From Burkholderiales bacterium (lineage in GTDB: Bacteria; Pseudomonadota; Gammaproteobacteria; Burkholderiales; SG8-39), in assembly GCA_027493935.1 (NCBI GenBank), contig JAOSJV010000001.1:1550001-1614000 (forward strand): a stretch of 64,000 nt of DNA, read 5' to 3'. The translations under genes were made by a program, and so were the position numbers. Positions 49,717 through 59,139 of this stretch are shown here, piece by piece; position 1 is the stretch's first letter, and each line of letters opens with the position of its first letter. The notes beneath the pieces are model-generated. The model was not told the origin of the DNA and searched no databases. It saw only the letters and a program-made list of their open reading frames with translations.

Positions 49717-50819
49717 ATCCGAACACGCGTCAAAGCCGGCGCCGGCGCCTGCTCGGTGCGCCTTTCGTCGCGCTGGCGGGATGGCTGCTGCTGCCGGGGC
49801 GCCGCGCCCACGCGCAACAGAAGGCGACGCTCCTGGCGAAGCTGGTGACGCGGGTCCCGGCGGCGCCGGAGGATCCCGCGTGGCAGAGCGCCGACGCCCT
49901 CGACGTCCCGCCGTCGCCGCAGGCGGTGGTCAAGCCGCGGAGCTACGCGGCGTCCATCACCGGCGTGGCGGTGCGCGCGCTCTACGACGAGAGCCGGCTC
50001 GCGCTGCGGCTGGAGTGGCGGGACGCGGCGGGCGAAGCGATGAAAGGCGGCGTGAGCGCGTTCCGGGACGCGCTCGCCCTGGAGTTCCCTTCGGATCCGA
50101 AGGCGGGCATCCCGTTCTTCGGCATGGGAGAGCCCAACCGCCCCGTCACGATCTACCAATGGAAGTCCGATTGGCAGCCCGCGCCGAACAACGACGTGGA
50201 CGAAAAATATCCGAACATGGCGGTCGACTGGTATCCGTTCTCCGGGCGCGGCCCGGGTGAGATCGCCGAGCCGTCGGACTACGGCAGCAAGGACGGCGAC
50301 AGGGCGTTCCCCTCACCTCCTGGGCGGCCGGCAACACGCTCGCCGATCCGGCGCTGCAGGCGCAGCGGTCGGTGGAGAAGCTGGAGGCGCGCGGATTCCG
50401 GAACCGTCGCTGCGGCGCCTGCGGACCGGCAGGACGGCGAGGGCAAGGCGGTGTGGAAGGATGGCGTGTGGACGGCGGTCGTCAGCATTCCGCGCGGCCA
50501 GGAGCAGTTCACCTTCGCGCGCGGCCAGACCGTCCCGGTGGCGTTCGCCGCGTGGGATGGCGCGGAGCGCGAGCGCGGCGGGGAGAAGGCGGTCTCGACC
50601 TGGTACTTCCTCAGCCTGGAGCAACCGGTCGGCGCCCTGACCTACGCGGCGCCGGTGCTCGCGCTGGCAGGCGTCGCCGCGATCGAACTCGCGGGTCTGC
50701 GCGTGCTCCGGGCGCGCCGTGCGGCGCGCAATGCGGACGAAACGCCGCGCGCCGACGGACAGGGATGGATCGCAGATCTGCGCGCGCGCTTTTCACAGCG
50801 CGGCAAGACCGGCCGCTGA
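49713..50819 (+). CDS. Heme-b gamma subunit, EbdC/NxrC-like (frameshifted)
   Basis: Periplasmic heme-binding subunit of type II DMSO-reductase complexes. The signal peptide (RRRRLLGAPFVALAGWLLLP) has an arginine cluster. The domain starts PEDPAWQSADALDVPPSPQA. LALRLEWRDAAGEAMKGG and FFGMGEPNRPVTIYQWKSDW follow, and later KAVWKDGVWTAVVSIPRGQE. Met and Lys of this fold normally ligate heme b. The C-terminus adds a membrane helix (PVLALAGVAAIELAGLRVL). Two indels (near 50305 and 50400) break the frame between GDRAF and GTVAAAPADRQDGEG. It would accept or donate electrons between the beta subunit and the cytochromes. Confidence 0.83.
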   Translation: MNPNTRQSRRRRLLGAPFVALAGWLLLPGRRAHAQQKATLLAKLVTRVPAAPEDPAWQSADALDVPPSPQAVVKPRSYAASITGVAVRALYDESRLALRLEWRDAAGEAMKGGVSAFRDALALEFPSDPKAGIPFFGMGEPNRPVTIYQWKSDWQPAPNNDVDEKYPNMAVDWYPFSGRGPGEIAEPSDYGSKDGDRAFPSPPGRPATRSPIRRCRRSGRWRSWRRADSGTVAAAPADRQDGEGKAVWKDGVWTAVVSIPRGQEQFTFARGQTVPVAFAAWDGAERERGGEKAVSTWYFLSLEQPVGALTYAAPVLALAGVAAIELAGLRVLRARRAARNADETPRADGQGWIADLRARFSQRGKTGR

Positions 50820-50880
50820 GTGCGGCCGGCGTCGGCCTCGAGCGCCCATGAGATACCGTGTTCCTCGTCAAGGTGCGAGC

Positions 50881-52065
50881 TCATGGTGTGGCCTGCGCGG
50901 TGGGCGGTTGGGCGACGAATGGCCTGCGGTTCTTGGCGACGCTATAGACGGCCAGCAGCAGCTTGTGCATGCAGGCCACCAGGGCGACCTTGGGCAGCTT
51001 GCCGCGCGCGAGCATGCGTTGGTAGTGAGCGCGCAGCCAGGGGTTTGTGCGCACTGCGGTCAGGGTAGGCATCCAGAGCGCGGCGCGCAGGCGCGCGTTG
51101 CCGATCGGGGTGGTCGCGGCGCGGGTGTGCTTGCGTTTGCCCGATTGACTGAGCGCCGGGATGACCCCGACGTAGGCGGCGAGAGCGCCGGGGGCGCGGA
51201 AGTCGGCAGGATCGCCGAGCTCGGCGATCAGGCGCGCTGCGGTATTGGGGCCGATGCCCTCGATGGTGGTGAGCAACGTGCCCACTTCGTGCGCCCCGAG
51301 AGTGCCCTGGATGTCCCGATCGAGCTGGCGCAGGCGCCGGCGCAGGATGTCCAGATCCTCGCAGGCGTAGCGGACCTGAACCCGGTAGGCCTCGCCGTGA
51401 TGGTGTCCCACCGAGCGTTTGGCCGCCTCGATGAGCGAGCCGGCGAGTTCGGCGCCGACCTGGTGTCGGCCGTCGTAGCGAAGCCCCGCCAGGCGCTTGG
51501 CCGATACCCCTCGGAAGGCGGCGGCAGTGGGATAGTCGTGCAGGATGGCGCTGGCGAGTTCGCTATCAAGGCCTTTGACGTAGCGGGTGAACTCGGGGAA
51601 GCCCAGATCGACCAGGCGGTGGAGTTGGCGTACCCGGTCGCCGAAGTCCTGCAGCAGCCGCTCGCGCAGGCGCACCAGCTCGCGCAACTCCTCGGTGGCC
51701 GGGTCGGGCAGGCGAGTGGGTACGGGACGCTTCTGCGCGGCGAAGCGCGCGATGCCCAGGGCATCGATCGCGTCGGTCTTGGTGCGTTGCAGGTCCTCCT
51801 CGGCGAAGCGATGGGTGCGCACCGGGTTGAGCAGTGCCACGCTGAAGCCGTGCGCGGCCAGGGCGGCGAAGAGGTTCTTCCAGTAGTGGCCGGTGGCCTC
51901 CATGGCGACCAGCAGCTCGGCGCTCGCGCCGAGCTGCGCGAAGAGCTTCTCGTAGCCGGCCGCGTCCTCGGCGAACGCAGTGGGCTTGACCAACACCTTC
52001 CCGTCTTCATCGACCAGCGCGACCACGTGGGTCTCGGAGGCAATGTCCACGCCGGCAAATCGCAT
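50881..52065 (-). CDS. IS110-family DEDD transposase
   Basis: A 394-residue intact transposase. The RuvC-like domain has GVDIASETHVVALVDEDG (Asp), LLVAMEATGHYW (Glu) and KTDAIDALGIARF (Asp pair). The C-terminal Tnp20-type domain has IEGIGPNTAARLIAELGD, then YVGVIPALSQSGKRKHT with the predicted nucleophilic Ser. IS110 enzymes are guided by a bridge RNA from a non-coding end. The element is inserted between the NXR-type operon and the radical-SAM gene, antisense to both. It is one of the few large genes here without a frameshift, which hints at a recent arrival. Confidence 0.93.
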   Translation of the reverse strand: MRFAGVDIASETHVVALVDEDGKVLVKPTAFAEDAAGYEKLFAQLGASAELLVAMEATGHYWKNLFAALAAHGFSVALLNPVRTHRFAEEDLQRTKTDAIDALGIARFAAQKRPVPTRLPDPATEELRELVRLRERLLQDFGDRVRQLHRLVDLGFPEFTRYVKGLDSELASAILHDYPTAAAFRGVSAKRLAGLRYDGRHQVGAELAGSLIEAAKRSVGHHHGEAYRVQVRYACEDLDILRRRLRQLDRDIQGTLGAHEVGTLLTTIEGIGPNTAARLIAELGDPADFRAPGALAAYVGVIPALSQSGKRKHTRAATTPIGNARLRAALWMPTLTAVRTNPWLRAHYQRMLARGKLPKVALVACMHKLLLAVYSVAKNRRPFVAQPPTAQATP

Positions 52066-52373
52066 ACGACCTCCTGTCGACAGAGGAAGTCGGGAGCCTC
52101 GGAGCCGGTCCCCTGCCCGCGCTTGTGCATGCGAGGACTCGGCAGAGCCGGCCTCGGGATACCGTCCGGGCCCTGAGCACCGGTCGAGGGCGCCAATCTC
52201 ATGCCCGAGGACTTGGCCTCGAGCCCGCCACTGCGGCGACCCTCTCCCGGATTCCGTCGGCGCCCATTCTCGGATTGATACGATGAGTGGACAACATACA
52301 AGCCCGCCGGGCCGCCCCAAGGGCGAATCCCTGGCGCGCAGCGCGAGGGTAGTCCAATGAGCGAGGCGCGGCC
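52066..52373 (-). other. IS110 5' non-coding flank (candidate bridge-RNA region)
   Basis: About 300 bases upstream of the IS110 transposase have no gene. This is where IS110-group elements normally encode the bridge RNA and carry their left end. The stretch is GC-rich with several short inverted repeats. The octamer GATACCGT occurs here near 52160 and again near 50850 on the other side of the transposase, a possible clue to the element's ends. I cannot fold the RNA reliably. Confidence 0.4.
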
Positions 52374-53667
52374 ATGACGATTCCGGCCACTGCGCCGCCG
52401 CCGGCCCCCCTACATCGTCTCTTGGAACCTGACGAGCCGGTGCAATCTCGCCTGCGCACACTGCTATCTCGACGCCGTTCAGCGGAAGACGCAGGCGCGC
52501 GACGAGCTCGACACCGAGGACGCGCTCGCCGTCGTCGGCCAGCTCGCGCAAATGGCGCCCGGCGCCATGCTGGTGCTGACCGGAGGCGAGCCGCTGCTGC
52601 GATCCGACCTGGTACGGCTGGTGAAGGCGGCCGCCGACGGCGGCCTGATGCCGGTCATCGGCACCAACGGCACCTTGCTCGATGCAGCGCGCGCCGAGTC
52701 CCTCCAGGACGCGGGGGCGGCGGGGGCGGGGATCAGCCTGGACTCACCGGCGCCGGATTTCCATGATCGCCTGCGCGGGGCGCCGGGCGCGTGGGTCGGT
52801 GCACGCCGCGGCATGGCGGCGGCGCGCCAAGCGGGGCTCGCGATCGTCGTGCAGGCCACGGTGTTCGAGGAGAACCGCCACGACCTCGCCGCGCTCACCG
52901 ATATCGCGGCGCAGGCCGGCGCCATGGCGTTCAACGTCTTCTTCCTCGTGTGCACCGGACGCGGCGTGACGCAGACCGATCTCACGTCCGCAGCCTATGA
53001 GGAGGCGCTGCGCGAGATCGTCCGGCTGCAGGACGACCACCCCGGTCTGAAGATCCGCGCCCGGTGCGCGCCCTACATGCGCCGGATGCAGGGGTTGCAC
53101 GCGGGCGAGCGCGGCGGTGGCTACGCCGACTGGTCGAGCGCGTGCCTCGCGGGCCGGCGCTATTTCCGCATCACCCCGCAGGGGCGGGTGACCCCCTGCC
53201 CATATGTTCCGGCGGAGGCCGGCGACCTGAGGTCGCAGTCGGTGCAGCAGATCTGGGCCGAGCATCCGATGCTGCTCGCACTGCGCAACGAGTCGCCGGG
53301 CGGGAAGTGCGGCGCCTGCGACTTCCGCTACGGCTGCGGCGGCTGCCGGGCCCGGGCGCTCGCGCAGCACGGTGACCTGCTCGCCGAGGACCCGAAGTGC
53401 GCATACCTGCCGCCATCGGAGCGCGCGCCGGAACCGCCGCCGGAGGCGGCGCAGCGCCGGCGCGTGGATTGGGAGCGCGATGCCGAAGCGCGGCTGCTGC
53501 GCGTGCCTGCGTTCGTCCGTGGCAAGGTGAGGGCGCTGCTCGAGGAGCGTGCCGTGAGCGAGGGCGTCGACCGCATCACGGCGGACTTCGTCATGCGCCA
53601 TCGGCCGCCGTCCGCGGTGCTGGACCGTCTGCGCGCCCGCGTCGGCGCGCGCGAGCCGATCGATTGA
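52374..53667 (+). CDS. Radical-SAM/SPASM protein with C-terminal PCP_red domain (frameshifted)
   Basis: The 4Fe-4S/SAM site is IVSWNLTSRCNLACAHCYLD (C-x3-C-x2-C). It is reached by reading five instead of six C at 52405-52410. LVLTGGEPLLR is the GGE motif. A C-terminal SPASM-like cluster region (CLAGRRYFRITPQGRVTPCP; CGACDFRYGCGGCRARA) binds extra clusters. The last ~65 residues (WERDAEARLLRVPAFVRGKV then ALLEERAVSEGVDRIT) form a PCP_red domain like that of the USP fusion. The core is similar to heme-d1/heme-synthesis radical-SAM proteins (NirJ/AhbD), suggesting heme or tetrapyrrole maturation for the nearby cytochromes. It is separated from the operon by IS110. Confidence 0.82.
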
Positions 53668-53758
53668 CGCTCCCGCGGACGCGTGGGCACGGCCGCGAGG
53701 TGACCGAATCCGGGCCAGGCGACGCGACCCGCGGCGCGACCCGGCATCGGCGCCACGG

Positions 53759-55835
53759 CGAATAGGAATTTCAAACCACCCTTTTCCCCATGCGCGACTC
53801 TATCGCCGGCGCGGCCGAGCGTCGAATCACGCGCGTGTCTGGTGAAAACTCCTCCGCCCGCGAAGCCCGGGGAGCCCTGAATCGGCCCGAATGGCCTCAC
53901 GCCGAGGTCGTTTGAGCGCTTTGCGCGAGCACGGGCCGGGCCGCATCGCCGGCCCCGTTGCACAACCGTTCCGTGAGTTTCAGGCCGCCTGGAACAACTC
54001 CGGCAGCCGTGCCGGGGAGCGCGGCGGGGCGCGCGCGGGCAAGCCCAGGTGGGTGAGGATTCTGACAATCAGCGCAGGCTCTTCGATGGCAGCGATGATC
54101 TTTAGCGTGCCGCCACAGGCCGGGCAATGCTCGATGTCGATGTCGAACACGCGCTGAGAAGCCGCGCCCAACTCAACCGCGCAGCTGCGTGCGCAGGCTC
54201 GTGGGCAGGCTCACTGGCTTTCTCGAGCGTGCCCGGCACGATCACGGCGCGAAGCCCCGCATGGGGTGCGAGCACCCCGTGAAAGCGGATGAGGTGCAGG
54301 CGCGGGCGCGGCACCAGCGCTGCCAGGCGCTGCATGAATTCCAGTGGCGACAGCCTGAGGTGGGTGGTGCCGTCGCGCCTGGGGCTCTTCAGTTGCAGCA
54401 CGACCTCGCCCTTGCCGTTGCAACCGAGCCGCGCGTTGGCGATCGCCGGGCGGGTGATGTAGCGGCACAGCCGTTCGAGTTGCTTGCGTTGATCCGCGCC
54501 GCAGCGCACCCCGGCATGCAGGCTGAAGCCGTGCGCCTGGGCGCACAGGGCCGAGGTGGCTTTGTCGTCCCGGCCGGGCACGGTGCGCAGGCCGAGCACC
54601 TTCTGTCCGGCGCGCGGCCCCAGCGCGATGCGATAGGTGCACGAGGCCGCTTGCAAGGGCGTGAGCGGGTCAGCAGGATCGAGGTCGGCCAGGTAAGTCA
54701 TGCCCTCCTCTTCGAGCAGATGGCCTGAGCGTGTCAGCCTCTTGAGCAGGCGCGTGATGATCTTGCCGAGGAGCTCCTGCAACTCATCTCGGGTCGGCGC
54801 ACGCGCCTGCCGGAACACCGGTTCACCTCCGCCGCGCCGATACACGCCATCGAGCACCAAGCAGTGCAGATGGATGTTCAGGTTGGCGGCCGAGCCGAAT
54901 CGCTGGATGAGCGTGACCGCGCCGGTGTCGGCTGTGGCGCGGCCCAGGCCGGCCTGCCCGAGCAGAAACCGCGCGATGACGCGGTGCACGATGCGCAGCA
55001 CCGGCGTGAGCAACTCGGGCTGCGCCGCGAACAGGATGCGCAGCGCAATGGGAAACGACAGCACCCACTGCCTGACCGGCACTCGCGGGATGACCCGATC
55101 GACCAGGTACGCGGCGCTCTCGGCCATGCGCCGCGCGCCGCACGAAGGGCAGAACCCACGTCGCTTGCACGAGAAAGCGACAAGCTTCTCGTGCGCGCAC
55201 TCGGCACAGCGCACGCGAAGAAACCCGTGCGCCAGAACGCCGCATTCGAGAAAGGCCTCGAACTCGTCCTTGACGAACCCGGGCACGCCCGTGCCGGTCC
55301 TGGCTTCGACCTGCGCGAGGAACGTCTCGAGGTGTTCGCGCACCAGGCCGTGCAGGATCGTCTCCTCCGGGCGCCGCCGCTCGTAGTGGACCGTGTGCGC
55401 CGGCGCGGCGCGCAGCAGGGCCTTGCGTTCCAGTCCCATCCGGGCTGAAACGCGCGAGCCACGATCGCGCGGCACCGCGCTCTCGCAGGCGACGCGAAAG
55501 GCGAGGCGAGGTCAACGACCGGCCCGGCAAGGGCGTTGAAGAGAAGTTGTTCAGGGCCCAAGTAATCATCGAATGGACTCGATCACCCGACGGGCGTGAA
55601 TCAGCCAACGGGGCGGCGCGGGCAACGACACCATCACCGGCTCCGCCGGCGACGACACGATCCAGGGTGGGTTGGGGGCCGACACGCTCTCCGGTGTCGA
55701 CGGCGACGACACCGTGAACCTCGGCGCCCAGAGCCTCACCCTCAAGGACTGGTACGCCGCGACGGCCAACCAGGGGTTCCTCTCGCTGCAGGTGATCACC
55801 GAGGCGATGACGGGCTAAGCTCCGGGCGGGGCCGA
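53759..55835 (-). mobile_element. ISCR/IS91-like element, copy 4 (left direct repeat partner at 30046)
   Basis: This copy is nearly identical to 30046-32122 and of exactly equal length (2,077 bases) despite a few small indels. It includes the oriIS end, the transposase and ~240 bp of the same broken RTX gene. It abuts a phage protease gene at 55836, which it truncates. The shared RTX tail shows the mobilised unit extended past the transposase into flanking DNA, the behaviour expected of rolling-circle elements that miss their terminator. Confidence 0.9.
53980..55439 (-). pseudogene. IS91/ISCR-like transposase, copy 4 (C-terminal frameshift)
   Basis: The N-terminal part is intact here from MGLERKALLRAAPAHTVHYE through the zinc-finger cysteines, the HUH motif and catalytic Tyr (CRYITRP). 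One T is missing near 54155 in the codons for LLKRVFDIDIE, which changes the last ~60 residues and loses the terminal CPACGG motif in frame. A consensus of copies 3 and 4 would give an intact 487-residue enzyme. Confidence 0.85.
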
Positions 55836-56674
55836 GCTCGCCCTTCGCCTTTTCGCTGAACAGGTAGGCGGGCGCGGCCGGCTTCGCGGCGCGCAGGTCC
55901 TTCTCGACCGCGGCGAAGTGCTCGGCGGTCATCTCCATGTAGGGCTTCGCGGCCTCGTCGCTGAACTCGCGCCCGGTGTCGGCGAACAGCTTCTTGACCG
56001 CCTCGGTGCGCGCGTCCTTCGCGGCCTTCTCCCCGCGCGGCGGTGAAGGCGCTCACCTGCTCGGTGAGCTTCGCGACCTGCTCCTTGAGCGTCTTGCTCT
56101 CGGCGACGACGGCGTCGTACTGCTCCTGCGTGATCTCCACGTTGCTCTCCTGTTGAAGCCCGGAGAGCGCGACCGCGTGCGTGCGCTGGTCGGCCCCGAC
56201 CGGGGTGAACGAAACCTCGCGAATGCGCGCCTGGCGGAACACGTAGCCGGGGCCGGCGAACTTCTGGCCGTTCACCTTCACCGTCTCGCCGGAGCGCACC
56301 TCGTCCACGCGGCCGGGCGCAATATGGACGGACATCTGCCACGGGAAGCCGGCGTCCGAACGCTTGGCGACGAGCGCGCCGTCGGGCTCGTCGGCGTACA
56401 GGACGCCGCTCACCTTGATCTCGGCGCCGACTTCCACCGCTTCGGTGTGCCCGACGATCTGATCCCCGTCGTGGTTGAGCAGCACCGGGACGCGCTCGGG
56501 CGCGCGGGTGCTCGACAGGTCGAAGATGACCTTCGGCCAGAAGGGGTGGTCGGTGACTTCCTTCCCGGAGTAGGCCAGACCCTCGAAGCGCCGCTGCCCC
56601 TCGCCCGGCTGGAGCGAGAGGGTGCCGGCGGAGAAGCGATACGCCTTCGGGTCCGTGACTTTCGCGCTATCCAC
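55836..56674 (-). pseudogene. Phage prohead protease, truncated by ISCR-like copy 4
   Basis: The minus-strand frame from ATG 56674 resembles HK97-type prohead (capsid maturation) serine proteases. It has RRFEGLAYSGKEVTDHPFWP, then VPVLLNHDGDQIVGHTEAVE (candidate catalytic His), GFPWQMSVHIAPGRV (candidate Ser) and RQARIREVSFTPVGADQRTH. A C-terminal helical scaffold-like part follows (EQVAKLTEQVSAFTAA). A frameshift near 56040 is followed by EKAAKDARTEAVKKLFADTG. The C-terminus is cut by the element at 55835. It shows that module 5 began as prophage DNA; no other phage gene is visible. Confidence 0.72.
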
Positions 56675-56855
56675 GGCCAGAATTCTGCGAAAGGCTAGAA
56701 TCAGTGCGCTACTTGAAGTCTTTCAGCACCAAACCCGCTTCCCGCGGGTCGACGCCGCGGGCCTGCTCCGCGAGCCTTTGCCTAGTTGGAAGCTGTACTC
56801 TTATTCGTTCTGCGACCTGACTAGGGTCGCCCATTGGCGTAGGTAGGAACCTTTG

Positions 56856-58012
56856 ATGGCAACCCTTCGGATTCGAGATCTTGGGCAGATCAAGCAGGCT
56901 GATCTGCAGTTTGGCGACCTCACGGTCCTCGTCGGGCCGCAGGCGACGGGCAAGAGTGTCGTGCTACAGCTCGTGAAGCTGCTCGTCGATACTGGCTACG
57001 TGCAGGAGGAGTTGCAGCGCTACGGCATGGACTGGGAGCGCTTGCTTCCTCCTTTCCTGGATCTCTACTTCGGAGAAGGCATGAGGTCGATCTGGCGCGA
57101 GCAAAGTACCGTGACTTGGCTCGGAAAATCCATCGACATGAAGGCTATCGCTCGGCGAAAGAGGCGGACCGAAGATGAGAAGCTGTTCTTTGTTCCGGCG
57201 CAACGAGTGTTAACCCTCCGGGACGGCTGGCCGCGGCCCTTTACCGATTACGCGCCAGGCGATCCGTTCGCCGTGCGGGAGTTCAGCGAGAAGTTGCGAT
57301 TGCTCGTCGAGCGAGAGTTCACTGCCGAGAGTCTATTCCCGCAAGAGCGGCGTCTGAAGAAAGCATTCCGGGAGTTGCTTAAGAGAGACGTCTTCGCGAA
57401 CTTCCATTTGAGAATAGATAAGGTCCGCTCGCAGAAGCGTTTGGTCCTTGGTACTGCCGACGCGAAGGATTCGCTCCCCTACATGGTGTGGTCGGCAGGC
57501 CAGCGCGAGTTCGTCCCGTTGTTGCTCGGTTTCTATTGGTTGATGCCACCTACGAAGGTCGCGCGCCGAGGAGCGATCGAATGGGTAGTAATCGAAGAAC
57601 TGGAGATGGGCCTGCATCCCCGGGCAATCGCGGTCGTAATGTTGATGGTCTTCGAGCTGTTGCATCGGGGTATCGTGTGTGCGTCTCTACCCACTCTCCA
57701 CAGGTTCTTGAGTACGTGTGGGCGCTGGGACGTATTAAGGAGTACAAGGCAAAACCGGATGCGGTGCTCGAAGTATTCGATGCGACAAGAGACCAAAGTC
57801 TTTACGAAGTAGCGCGCGATGTGCTTAAGAAGGATGTTCGCGTGTTCTACTTCAATGGCCAGACGCGAACGACACAGGACATCTCTGCTCTGGACACAGA
57901 ACCAGTCGACTCGGGATTGGATGGGTGGGGCGGCTTGTCGGAATTCAGTGGTCGCATAAACGAGACGGTTGCGCGCGTCGCCGCGAACTCGTCCAAGGAT
58001 GACGAGGAGTGA
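56856..58012 (+). CDS. AAA/ABC-type ATPase, defence-like (frameshifted)
   Basis: A 385-residue ABC/OLD-like ATPase: Walker A LTVLVGPQATGKSVVLQLVK (about residues 23-42), ABC signature MVWSAGQREFVPLLL, Walker B VVIEELEMGLHPRAIAVV with catalytic Glu, and a switch His in VCVSTHSPQVLEYV. One G is missing at 57667-57670, between LLHRG and YRVCVSTHSP. No nuclease domain is attached. The stop overlaps the start of the 150-residue gene (GTGA), so the pair forms one unit. ATPase-plus-small-partner pairs of this build are typical of anti-phage systems (compare Septu or PARIS), but I do not recognise this pair. Confidence 0.75.
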
Positions 58013-58461
58013 GCTTCCAACAGGCTGTGGCGGCCACGCCCGGACTCGCTGCTGCGTACAGGCGAGGGTTGCAAGCCGTGCGTGCCCCAGATCGCCAAAG
58101 GCTGACAGCTACGAAACCGCGAAGATTGCGTGGCAGCGTAGACCTCGACGACGCGTTGCGCCACGCCTACCCAAACGTGAACCGGTGGGACTATGGAATC
58201 GGTGCACGAGGGGCAGGCGGCGATGTCGTTTACTGGGCTGAAGTGCACCCGGCAACCGACGGGCAAATTGGGGTCATGATGGCGAAGCTAGATTGGCTGA
58301 AAACGTGGCTCACGACCTCGAATACTATGCTTAGTCAGTTGCGACGCGAGTTTGTCTGGGTCGCTAGTGGGAGGGCCCTGCTGACGCAGAAGTCGCCAAA
58401 GTTGAAGGCCCTTGCCGAGAAAGGGCTTATGTTCAAAGGCAGTCACTTTCGCATCCCCTAA
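58009..58461 (+). CDS. Partner protein of the AAA ATPase (unknown)
   Basis: A 150-residue soluble protein starting at GTG 58009 in a GTGA overlap with the ATPase gene. Notable segments are RGSVDLDDALRHAYPNVNRWDYGIG, then VVYWAEVHPATDGQIGVMMA and KLDWLKTWLTTSN. FVWVASGRALL and a basic tail follow. Conserved-looking D, E, H and K residues (WDYGIG; YWAEVHPA; AKLDW) and the strand-helix pattern suggest a restriction-nuclease-like fold, though the exact ExK triad is not seen. Its role as effector of the ATPase is inferred from coupling only. Confidence 0.65.
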   Translation: MSFQQAVAATPGLAAAYRRGLQAVRAPDRQRLTATKPRRLRGSVDLDDALRHAYPNVNRWDYGIGARGAGGDVVYWAEVHPATDGQIGVMMAKLDWLKTWLTTSNTMLSQLRREFVWVASGRALLTQKSPKLKALAEKGLMFKGSHFRIP

Positions 58462-58540
58462 CGCCTCAGAGTTGCCGCGACGTACGCTCTCGCCGAGCCG
58501 TGAGATCGGCACGCCCGTGGCGGTTGTCGGTACCCGCGGT

Positions 58541-59059
58541 GTGGCGACCCATGGACGCGCGCTGGCGATAATTGTTGCGCTCGTTGCTAGTCTTCAGTTC
58601 AGCCAGGCAGTAGGCGCCGATTGGCTCATCGAGGGCCGGGTCGTCCGAGTAAGCGACGGCGACACCGTCACGGTGCTTGACGATGAGAAGAAGCAGCATA
58701 AGATCCGCTTCGCCGGAATTGATGCGCCGGAGAAACGGCAGCCGTTCGGCAACGCTTCAAAGCAGAATCTCTCTCGCCTGATCTTCGACCGTCGCGTCGA
58801 GGCGCGCTGCCACAAGCGAGACCGCTACGGCCGCGAAGTCTGCGCCGTTTTGATCGATGCGCGAGACATAGGGCTCGAACAGGTGCGCGCCGGGATGGCG
58901 TGGCACTACAAACGGTTCGAGAGCGAGCAAACGCCGCAGGCGCGCGTCGAGTTCGCCGACGCCGAGGGGCGCGCTCGCACGGCGCGCCGCGGGCTGTGGG
59001 CAGACAAGAACCCGACGCCGCCGTGGGAGTGGCGGGACAAGAGCCGCGCCAGGCGATAG
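58541..59059 (+). CDS. Exported thermonuclease (SNase family)
   Basis: A ~172-residue protein with a signal segment (ALAIIVALVASLQFSQAVGA) and a staphylococcal-nuclease domain. It has GRVVRVSDGDTVTVLDDEKK (metal-binding Asp residues), HKIRFAGIDAPEKRQPFG with catalytic Arg and Glu, and KRDRYGREVCAVLI with the second Arg. It degrades DNA/RNA outside the cytoplasm. The start is uncertain: GTG 58541 gives the best signal peptide, and a longer frame begins at 58412. It is located inside a defence-like island but is not obviously part of a system. Confidence 0.8.
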   Translation: MATHGRALAIIVALVASLQFSQAVGADWLIEGRVVRVSDGDTVTVLDDEKKQHKIRFAGIDAPEKRQPFGNASKQNLSRLIFDRRVEARCHKRDRYGREVCAVLIDARDIGLEQVRAGMAWHYKRFESEQTPQARVEFADAEGRARTARRGLWADKNPTPPWEWRDKSRARR

Positions 59060-59139
59060 AATCTGCCGTCCGCGTGCACCGGCGGGTTTCGAGCTAGATG
59101 CTGGCGTCGGAACGCACGACAATCTGCCGAGCGACCGAA

